A stretch of DNA of 64,000 nucleotides from Paratinospora sagittata. Taxonomy: Eukaryota > Streptophyta > Magnoliopsida > Ranunculales > Menispermaceae. How positions within the stretch are numbered: position 1 is the stretch's first letter; every line of letters starts with the position of its first letter. This document shows positions 55,086 through 64,000 of this stretch, one piece after another. The notes under the pieces were generated by a model that did not search any database, had not been told where the DNA came from, and worked only from the letters and a program-made list of their open reading frames with translations. Position numbers and translations under genes: made by a program. Where the stretch lies: contig CM069593.1 of assembly GCA_035771175.1 (NCBI GenBank), positions 3,466,461-3,530,460 on the forward strand, written 5' to 3'.

Positions 55086-55479
55086 TCCATGAGACTCTCT
55101 TCACCTTGATGGTTATTTTCATTGGTTAATCACGGGTCGGATTACAAAAGACTATTACAAAAAGCAAGTGCAAGTATAAGAGAAACTTTTGTTTGTAGTT
55201 CATCATATCTCGACAGAATCAAATCAGGCAGCCAACTGGTTGGTATCACTTACTTGAAGTGGGCAAGGGCGTGAGAAGAGATGATGAACTCCCATAAGAA
55301 ATACAAATTCAGGAAAAGGCTAAAAACATTTTTTGGGTGTGGGTTTGCTGCCACAGCAACAATTCCAATAATGCCTAAATTAATGATTAATTACGAGTTG
55401 TTATTTAATACATAAATAAGAAATACAAATTGCTAAAATACAAGGTTTTAGCTCTACTTGTAAATACAAAAAATTAGCC

Positions 55480-55800
55480 ATTTACTTGTAAATAGTTTCG
55501 TATCCATGGTTTCTGAATCCAAAGCTGAATGGATTACAAAGTTTTATCATATGGTTAACTGAAAGTTCATTTTAGTAATGGAATATGAATTTAACAGATT
55601 ATTATTATTAGTAATCCAATACTATTTTTAAAGAACGAACTTCTAAATAAAGATAAATACTAATACAACTATAAATGATCTACATATTCATATTTATGTT
55701 TTACACATTTTGTTGTTGGCTTTGCATTTTCCATAGATAATAAAAATCACAAGCAAACAATGAAGTAATCGTAAAAGATAATATTTTCTAATTATCAAAT
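55480..55800 (+). repeat. composite duplicate of copy-D tail pieces next to the MED15 promoter
   Basis: 55480-55610 matches 53530-53640 (TTACTTGTAAATAGTTTC, CCAAAGCTGAATGG) and 55678-55795 matches 53980-54115. It is the junction between the duplicated block and the intact gene. Confidence 0.7.
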
Positions 55801-55811
55801 TAAAAAAATAT

Positions 55812-56148
55812 CCCACTCACCTATCTGATCCACAGGACCGTGGATGAACGACACGTGTATATTCTGATCAAATCATAAGATATAGCACGACATAGTCAAG
55901 GCGCTATCTCTTGATATTATTATTATAATATCTTTATATATTCGTCTTTTTTAAATGCTCGGACAGTCTGTCCGAAAATTCTTTCAGGTCGAAATTGGGG
56001 TTTCTAATTTCTTCTTCGTCTTCTTCGTCGAGAGGGTTTTCTAGGGTTTCTCTTCTTCTACTGCTTCTTCTTCTTCTTCTCTAGTTCGCTTCGATTGTTT
56101 TTTGTTTTTTAATTGAAGTTGCAGAAGAAGTTTTCGTGTTTGATTTCA
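55812..56148 (+). promoter_or_regulatory. MED15a promoter and leader
   Basis: It contains an ACACGTGT G-box-like site at 55851-55858, CTAGTCAAGGCGCT-like and TGCTCGGACAG blocks shared with copy A, and a CTTCTT-rich leader with CTAGGGTTT before the ATG. Confidence 0.55.
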
Positions 56149-57627
56149 ATGGATAACAATAGTTGGAGACCGGCTCAACCGGAACCCGAAGTCTCCGATT
56201 GGAGAACCCAACTTCAACCTGATTCTCGTTCGAGAATCGTTAATAAGATGTAAGCTAACGTTTCTTCTCTCTCTCTCTCTCTCTCTCTCTCTTATCTATC
56301 TTCTTCATCTTTATCTGTTTATTTATTTATTTATTTTTATTGATTTGCTGGATCGGTGCATGAATTGTTAGTTCTGTAAGTCTGTTGCTTCGTCGTTGTT
56401 TCGATACTGTGGATGAGTTCAATTACTTTGTGAGGGAAAGGGTTAATGAATGTTAAACTTTTGATTTGTTAAATTAATTGTGGAGTTTGTCCAGAATTGT
56501 TGATTTTGAGGCTACTTGTATTTTAGGGAATGTTGTTTTGCATATTGGATGCGAAAATTCTTTATATGAACCTCCCTTCACATGTTTGCAATTAAACATC
56601 TGATACCTCTAGGTTATGATGGTAGCCTCATCAGGAGTATGTTACTGAAGTTTCTGATTTTTTGGTCAAGGTTGTTGAAATTACGTTGATTTTTTTTTTC
56701 TGTGTTAGGTATTTAATTACGGAGGTAGAGGTAGACCTAAAATAGCATGGATAGAAATAATTAAGAAAGATATAACTGTTTTATAATTAAATATTGACTT
56801 AGCCCTAAATAGAACAGTGGAGGAAGTGGATTTTATGTAGTTAGAAAAAGACTTAGTTGGGTTGAGATTTATTGATGCTTTACTTTAGAACTGAAATAAT
56901 TTTGCCTTCAGTTGTATCGTATGGATAGGATTGGTTTGTAGTTAAGATTTCCTACTTATTATTTGTGCATGCTTAGAATGGAGACTTTGAAGAAACACCT
57001 CCCAATTTCGGGTCCTGAGGGATTGCTTGAGCTTCAGAAAATTGCTATAAGATTTGAAGAGAAGATTTACACTGCTGCTCTCAACCAGGTATGTCCGTTA
57101 CTCAAATGGTGTATCCTGTTTGTACTTTAAATATTATTTACTTTATCTTGTTGTAGTAAGGCTTATAACTATTCTAAATTTATAATTTTCAGTCTGATTA
57201 TCTGCGGAAAATATCTTTGAAGATGCTCACAATGGAGACAAAATCTCAAAATACTAGTGTGACTAATCCCTTGCAATCAGCCTCCACTGTTACTAACCAA
57301 ACTCCTGCAGATTCAGGTAACAACATGAATTAGCTAAGTGCATTTGTCTTATTTATTGTGAAAATCACTTTTCACCTGGTGTATTTTTGACATATTTCTT
57401 TTTGGTTTTCCAATACTTGACATTCATGATAGTAGAATAAGATTTTCAGTTTCTTTTATAATTTTAGATGTTCCTCACATTATGCGTGTTTGTTTATGCT
57501 TGGTTGCTTTAAATTTATTTTCAAATTTTCCTTTCATAATTGTTAATATGTTTTTTTGTCTATATATTATTATGATGGCCTCAAATTTATTCATTTTCTC
57601 ACACCTAATGAGGAATCTGATTTGTTG

Positions 57628-57691
<64 letters not shown>

Positions 57692-58612
57692 ACAGAATGT
57701 TCATTTTTCTGATTTATTTTCTGTTTTTTTATTTGTTCCTGTAGGATCTCATGGTATGCAGCCCCAAGTGCGCAACCAAGGGCAGCAAATGCCCTCGTCC
57801 AATCAAACTCAGGCACGACAGCAGCTGTTGTCACAAAATCCCATTACATCAGCTGGGATTCAAAGTTCTACTGGTTTGCCTTCCGCACTTCCATCAGTGA
57901 GTGGTCTTACCCTGACCTCGGTGCCAAGTGCTGTTGGTCAGAGTTCAGGCTTGCAGAATATTTCAGGAATTCCTCAAAACTCTGTTGGTAATTCAGTGGG
58001 ACAAGGGGTACCTTCAAATATGTTTACCAGTTCACAGAGGCAGATACCAGGGAGGCAACTCCCACAACAGAACCAGCAGCAGCCTTCAAATGCACCCCAA
58101 TATAATTTTTATCCGCAGCAGCAGTTACAACAACAGATTTTGAAGCATAAATTCCAGCAGGGGAATATTCCACAATCAGTCATGCAATCACACATCCAGC
58201 AGCAGCAGAATCTGTTGCAGCCAAACCAGCTGCAATCTTCTCAGCAGCCTTCCCTAATGCAAATGTCATCAAGTCTCCAGTCTACCCAACCCAGCCTTCA
58301 GCAGACGCAGCCATCAATGCTTCAATCAAATGTGCACCCTGGCATTCAACAAAACCAACAACCATCTCAACAATCAACATCATCTATGCTTCAACAACAT
58401 CAACAGTCTGTTTCAAGACAACAACAACAACAACAGTCTCAACAATCTTTGCACCAACAGACTCCTGTTCTTCATCAGCAGCAAGCTTCTTTGCCTCAGC
58501 CGCAAAATCTAATAGGGCAACAATCAAATGCAACAAATATGCAACAGAATCAGTTAATAGGCCTGCAAAATACTGTCTCTGACATGCAGTCGCAGTCACA
58601 GCCACAGCAACT

Positions 58613-58669
<57 letters not shown>

Positions 58670-58681
58670 TCAACAACAACA

Positions 58682-58712
<31 letters not shown>

Positions 58713-61700
58713 CAACAGAGGTTGCTAAGCCAGCAAAATAACATGTCAAACATGCAACAACAGCAATTACTGAGTCAGCAAAACAATATGTCAAATTTAC
58801 ATCAGCAGCCATTGGGACCTCAGAATAGTGTTTCTGGATTACAGCAGCAACAGCCTATGCTTGGAACTCAATCTGGTGTCTCAAGCATGCAGCCACATCA
58901 ATCATCCATGCACATCTTACAGCATTCTAAGGTTGTTGGACAACAACAAAGTGCTCAAACGTCATCAGCTTTGTTACAAATACAAGGGCAACAATCACAG
59001 TCACAACCACTACAACAGCAACTGATGTCTCAGCTTCAGTCACAACCACCAATGGGATTGCAGCAGCAGCCAAATCAGATACAAAGAGACCTGCCGCAGA
59101 GGCTTCAAGTGCCAAATTCCTCCCTCCAGCCTCAGAACGTAATTGAGCAGAAGCAATTTCAGTCACAAAGAGCAGTTCCAGAGGCTTCATCAAGTATGTC
59201 ATTTTTCCAATAAAATTTTTGTAGTGGTTTTTGCTTGGAGTGTGCATAAGACTCGACAACCTGTCTAACATGACTGCCCAACCCATAAATCACTGATTGT
59301 GTCAGGTTAATATGTCGTTGGTGGGTCAGTCGTGTCTCAAAAAATAAGACTCAAGATGTTGGGTTGATAATTGGGTAAAAGATTCACCCGATCGCAACTT
59401 TGACTCGATTTTGAAAATAATATTGTTAGAAATATATTATAAAGTAATTCATACGTTTCGCGGCCTCGTCTCCTTGTGAAGAGAATAAGCCTTGTGTATC
59501 AATAACTAATAAGGTGATTTGAAATTTTTTATTTTTTGTTTTTTATCTTGATTTATTAGTAATACAATAATACAAAAATAATAATGTCATTTTAACTTCT
59601 CCTTCGTTGTTCAAGTTTGAATTTTTTTGAAGAGTTAAAAGAAAATTGACAATTATGGTAGATTATAGGTTTGTAGATTAAATACAAACCTGAGTAACCC
59701 GATCCAACTGTTGGGTTAGTTGGGTATTATTATTTTGTTATATTTTTAATTCAGATTCAGGTGAAGAATTTAGGAGGACAAACCTTGGTGTAATGGTTGA
59801 GGTTGCTCTATTGTGACCTAGAGGTCATAGGTTCAAATATGAAAATAACCTCTTCAAAATGAAGATAAGCCTACTTATATCATCCCTTCTTCATACCTTG
59901 CAATGGTAGAGTTTTGTCCACTGGGTAAATCACTTTTTATTCGGGTGAAAAATTCCTTCACTTGATGATGTCAGGTCTGGCTAATTTAGGGTTTGACCCA
60001 GCCTGTGCATGACACTAGTTTTTATTGTGTATGGCTTCATATTTATAGTATATGGCATGACATCATCAGTGTTGTCAAGCTGTCACCCAGGCATCAACTC
60101 AATCCACCTAATGGGGCATCGCCTTATGAAATTTGAGACACTTCAACATGTCTTGCTTTGGCTTGCCTTATCTTTTATCCAAGTGTGTACTTCAGTACAC
60201 CTTGTATACGCTATGGTTCAATAGTGTAGAGCACTTTGTTTCTCCTTCCATATACCTATCATTCTCATGGTATTATTAGTTTTAATACTATTATGGCCTG
60301 TTTGGAATTCTTGTATTATGGATTGTAGATAGGTTTTGAATTCTACTATAGTTGCTTTAGCATTTCCCTCTTTTCACTAGGAAACAATTCTCTTTTGGCA
60401 ATTCAAACAATTTGAATTGTTATATCTTTGTTTTGCCTCATTGTAGCATCGATGGATTCTACAGCTCAGACTGGGCACGCAAATGTCGGGGATTGGCAAG
60501 AAGAGATTTATCAAAAGGTTATTTTTCATTCTTTTTCATTTTTCTTATATTTCATCATTTAGTTGTGATATGGGATGCAATATCTTCAATGCTAAAATCC
60601 AAAAGTGGATCAAGTCACATCCCAAAAATTAAAGAATGACGTGCTTTCTTTCCCCAAAACAAACCGTCATCCCTTAATGTGTTGATTGGGATTGCTAGAT
60701 ATTGGTTAATTTATTGCTTGTCATGAAGCAGGGCCATGCGTAGAAGTGAATTGGATTGCGAAACATTGATGAAGAGTGAGATGGAATCCAACATTATCAC
60801 TGTTGCTAGTTTGTTATGTTGTTCCATCAAAGAATTGACCAATCTAGTCCAGTGGTCTAAAAGAGTTAAACATTAGATATTTTCAGGCTATGACCTATCT
60901 TTGTGCAAAATCAAGAATCAAAAAATTCATTGGATTTGAACTTTGGTCTCTTGAAATTAATTTTAGCGAGTGTAATTCAACTTTGATGCCACAAAAAGCC
61001 TAGCTTTTCTTTAGGTTTTTATTGCCTCTTACCTTCCTTCGTGTAGGATGAGAGGATCAAAAAAATTAACTTTGATATAAACTTTGCTCACTTACAATTC
61101 ATAGTTAGCTTTAGCAAGGATTAAAATTATTAATTTTCCCTAAACTTCAGTTTCTTAAAATTCTAAATTAATTTTGGGAAGTTGAATTCGACATAGAAGG
61201 TTTTGCAAAAAATTCAATATCTAGAGAAATATAAAGAATTTGATTTTAATGTTGGATTTCAAGAGAAGCTAAAACAAACATAATTGTATACTTAAAACAC
61301 AGTAGATCATAAATATAATTGTTTAAAGCACCGAATATTCATAGTGCTTAATCCATATTGTATCTGCAAGAATCTATGTTATGACTTCTATTCTTCCGTA
61401 ACATTTTTAGGAGCCTTATGAGTTGGTTGCACATAGTTTATAAATTGTATGCTCTTTTATTTCTTAAATTAGAGTTTTTTAAAAATATTATTTTTATTCT
61501 TTCTCTTATAATTCTTTGTTTTTTATCTTTTATGTATGAAATTGTGCTTTAATCTCATACGTTGTCTTTGGGAACTTAACTCATCCTAGCCTTTTCCCAA
61601 CTACTTGGGGTTGGCTTTAGAGTTTACTGTTTACAGTGTCCGTACCTTCATACAGTGTCCATTTCAGTTGTGACTTGTCTTCATAAAGCATACCCTTACT

Positions 61701-62585
61701 GTGTAGAGCACTCCACTCATTTCTCAATCAACTTCCTACTTATGTTTGTAACTTCTCTTAAATGCAATCCCTCCTTGTCTTTCACTCTTGACGCTTATCC
61801 TCGGTGGTATTCTTTGTATTTGTTGACCACCTTAGCCAGAATTGTAAGCAATGAAAAGTGGGTATATTGTGGGACTCGCTTGATATCCATAGAACTCATC
61901 GTTGATTAAAATATCTCTTATTTTACATAATGTTAATATAGGACTTTTGCAGTTATAGGGTGTTTGGAATATTGTGTCCCAATAAAACATAGGGTCATAG
62001 ACATCAATGATTCCACTGCATAAATTTATATCTTATTGTTTTGATAAGGAGCCTTTCAAAACTGTGATTTCTGTTGATTTTTCATTACAGGTTAAATCTA
62101 TGAAGGAACTGTATTTACCAGAACTAAATGAAATGCTCCAGAAGGTCTCTCTCAAAATACAGCAGGTACTGATTATCATTTTCACCCTCTTTTATTTTGT
62201 CGCAAAGGCTTCTACTTTATAACGGAACTGATAAAAAAAAATGTCAACAAAAGGCAAAAGCACAAAAGACTGCTAATGGTTTTTGGTTGAATATCAGTTT
62301 GTTTGTCTGATGATCTTCTTTGTTGTTTGTCAGCATGAATCACTTCCACAGGTACCTAAAGAGCAATTTGACAGGTTCAAAATGATGAAGATTATGTTGG
62401 AGCGCACTATAGCATTCTTGCAGGTCTCAAAAAACAATGTGCCTCCTAGTTACAGGGATAAGCTCGGCCATTATGAGAAGCAGATCATTAGTTTTATAAA
62501 TATGCATAGGCCCAAGAAGCCACCTTCTTCTCTGCAGCCAGGACAGCAACAACATCAGCAAACTGGTAGCCACCCACTCTCTATG

Positions 62586-62623
<38 letters not shown>

Positions 62624-64000
62624 ACAGCAACAGCCATTTTCATCACAAATTCCCCAGATTCAGCTTCATGATAACCAGATAAATTCCCAAATTCAGCCAA
62701 TGAACATTCAAAGTTCAGTTTCATCCATGCAACCAACTGCAGTGACAAGCATGCAGAATGGTTCCATGCCTCCTTTGGCAACACAGACAGTGGTTTCAAC
62801 TGCACAAGCAAACATGATGAACTCGCTGCAAAGTGTATCTACGTTGGAGACTGGTCAAGGAACTGGACCAAATTCGTTACAGCAGACAGGTGTTGGTTCG
62901 CTTCAACAAAATACTGCAAGTGCTCCCCAACAAGCAAATGTTAACACCTTGTCTCAAGGTGTCGGTAATGCATTACAGCCTAACATTAACTCCCATCCAT
63001 TGAGTTCTAATATGCTCCAGCATCAGCATCTAAGGCAACAGCAGGAGCAACAACTGTTACAGTCACAACAGATGAAACAACAACTACAGCAGCGCCAGAT
63101 GCAGCAGCAGCAGCAGCAGCAGCTGATTCAGCAACAAAAACAGCACTTACTGCAGCAACAGCAACAGCAGCAGCAGCAGCAGCAATTACAACAACAGTTT
63201 CAGCAACCACAGAAGCAGCAGCCATCTGCACAGTTGCAGTCACACTCAATGCCTCAGCTTCATCAAATGAATGACGAGTTGAAAGTGAGACAAGCCATGG
63301 GATTTAAGCCTGGAATGCCACAGCAGCATCAATCAGTAGCGCAGCGTGCAGCTTACCACCAACAACTGAAATCAGGGAGTCAGTTTCCTATTTCTCCTCA
63401 ACTTGTTCAAGCTGTGTCCCCGCAAATTTCTCAGCATACTTCTCCACAGATTGACCAGCAAAGCTTACTTACATCTTTCTCAAAAGCTGGTACCCCTTTG
63501 CAATCTGCAAACTCACCCTTTATCGTCCCATCACCTTCCACTCCCTTGGCGGCACCGTCCCCAATACCAGGTGATCCTGAGAAACAGGCTTCTGCTGTTA
63601 ACTCAATGTCTAATGCAGGAAATATTGGACAGTCTCAGGCAACTTCAGCGCTAACTCAAGCGCAATCCCTTGCCATTGGTACACCTGGAATATCAGCCTC
63701 GCCCTTGCTTGCAGAATTTACTAGTCCAGATGGCAATCAGGGAATTGCATCAACAATAATTTCTGGTAAATCAAATGCCACAGAGCAGCCGATGGAGCGT
63801 TTAATTAAAGCGGTGAGTTTTTGAACTTCTATCTTCATCATATAGTGATAATGTCTGACACTGTCACTATAACCTTTTGCTTTAGGAATCTTGTTTGCTA
63901 TTGTAAAAATTGCAAGCCCTGACAACAGTTCTTTCCAGGTAAAGTCAATGTCACCTAAAGCACTCGGTGCTTCTGTCGGTGACATTGGATCTGTCATCAG
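56149..64000 (+). CDS. MED15A: MED15a, Mediator tail subunit with KIX domain (3' end beyond window)
   Basis: Exons 56149-56249, 56977-57088, 57193-57316, 57745-59193, 60447-60517, 62091-62165, 62334-63812 and 63939 to the edge join in frame to about 1157 residues. The Arabidopsis protein has about 1335, so the C-terminus is outside. The KIX domain lies at about 18-95 (WRTQL, VNKIMETLKKHLPISGPEG, RFEEKIYTAALNQSDYLRKIS). Next comes a very Gln-rich region, with a near-pure Gln run at about 400-437 and others in exon 7. Conserved stretches GDWQEEIYQKVKSMKELYLPEL, VSKNNVPPSYRDKLGHYEKQI and SLAIGTPGISASPLLAEFTSP match MED15a. It links DNA-bound activators to RNA polymerase II in the nucleus. The truncated copies A-E to its left derive from its 5' half. 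Confidence 0.96.
56711..56862 (+). mobile_element. RTE-type LINE 3' remnant in MED15a intron 1
   Basis: GGAGGTAGAGGTAGACCTAAAATAGC to GACTTAGTTGGGTTGAG; same insertion as in copies A and C. Confidence 0.8.
57631..57688 (+). repeat. (CT)n microsatellite in MED15a intron 3
   Basis: A run of about 29 CT units ending some 56 bases before the exon 4 acceptor (57743-57744), orthologous in position to the run in copy A. Confidence 0.95.
58612..58718 (+). repeat. CAG/CAA tract encoding the main poly-Gln run of MED15a
   Basis: About 35 Gln codons with a single His interruption, mixed CAG and CAA. The mixture argues for selection for glutamine, not just CAG slippage. It produces the long Ala/Val-only frames on the opposite strand, which are artefacts. 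Confidence 0.9.
59215..59765. other. MED15a intron 4, decayed repeat
   Basis: GGAGTGTGCATAAGACTCG, GGTGGGTCAGTCGTG and CGATCCAACTGTTGGGTTAG resemble decayed TAGGGGTG-type MITE sequence. The ends are not resolved. Confidence 0.3.
59770..59945 (+). mobile_element. tRNA-derived SINE in MED15a intron 4
   Basis: TTGGTGTAATGGTTGAGG (A box), GAGGTCATAGGTTCAAAT (B box), AAGATAAGCCTACTT and CTTGCAATGGTAGAG with CACTGGGTAA; same family as the two copies in the cystatin intron. Confidence 0.8.
61115..61300 (+). mobile_element. left part of CAAGGA-type hAT-like element in MED15a intron 5
   Basis: CAAGGATTAAAATTATTAATTTTCCC, CTAAACTTCAG, TTGAATTCGACATAGAAGG and ATCTAGAGAAATATAAAG parallel the left part of the 48158 element. 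The right end was not found. Confidence 0.55.
61565..61905 (-). mobile_element. non-LTR retrotransposon 3' remnant, minus strand, in MED15a intron 5
   Basis: On the minus strand it ends AGCCAACCCCAAGTAGTTGGG and AAAAGGCTAGGATGAGTT, the typical 3' terminus of plant RTE-like elements (CCAACTAGTTGGG, GGCTT, TTGAGTT). The ~250 bases before it carry no readable domain. Confidence 0.5.

Noticed and set aside
58384..58812. Long Val/Ala-rich open frame on the minus strand (and similar ones at 62427-62811 and 63007-63249)
   Set aside because: Pure antisense reading of CAG/CAA glutamine codons of MED15a; no splice or start context.
61107..61622. Complete CAAGGA-type element with an AGCTTTAG/GGCTTTAG duplication
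   Set aside because: The right side near 61610 belongs to a non-LTR 3' end, and the supposed inverted terminus (CAACCCCAAG) does not match the left; only the left part is supported.

Overview
The window is nuclear DNA of a eudicot plant, most likely a rosid. It is AT-rich, its genes are split by GT-AG introns of 0.1 to 2 kb, and the intergenic DNA is full of small plant transposons (tRNA-derived SINEs, RTE/L1-type non-LTR remnants, hAT-type MITEs, a foldback element). All identifications rest on reading the sequence and remembered protein families; no search was run.

Region 1 (1-13.5 kb) is ordinary gene space. It holds the 3' two thirds of a cytochrome P450 gene (+), an NC2-alpha/DRAP1 (NF-YC11-type) repressor gene (+, six exons, 291 aa) and, convergent with it, a two-domain phytocystatin gene (-, four exons, 207 aa). 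From memory, the DRAP1-cystatin pair is also adjacent in Arabidopsis (At3g12480/At3g12490).

Region 2 (13.5-26.5 kb) has a relic of a protein kinase-PP2C gene, then a 7.1-kb head-to-tail array. The array amplified the promoter, leader and first ~11 codons of a C2H2 zinc-finger gene, fused to a piece that also lies just 3' of the kinase-PP2C gene at 40 kb. The intact intronless zinc-finger/EAR gene (350 aa) forms the last unit, and a paralogue (292 aa) follows 2.7 kb downstream.

Region 3 (28-64 kb) is dominated by MED15 (Mediator tail subunit, KIX domain). A full-length-type MED15a gene starts at 56149 and runs off the right edge. To its left lie copies of its 5' end. Copy A (28.9-32.0 kb) has an intact 337-aa KIX-only reading frame and a duplicated exon 1. 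Fragment B is at 32.8-33.5 kb, copy C (42.6-43.9 kb) is KIX-only, copy D (46.0-51.9 kb) is diverged and stretched by transposons, and fragment E is at 40.5 kb. Embedded among them is an intact 11-exon gene for a fused protein kinase plus PP2C phosphatase (665 aa, At2g40860-type). Repeats shared among these blocks show serial segmental duplication.

Coding logic: most genes are regulators of transcription or signalling (NC2-alpha, two EAR-type zinc fingers, MED15 and its KIX-only derivatives, kinase-phosphatase). The most unusual structures are the promoter/leader array in front of the zinc-finger gene and the family of truncated KIX-only MED15 copies.
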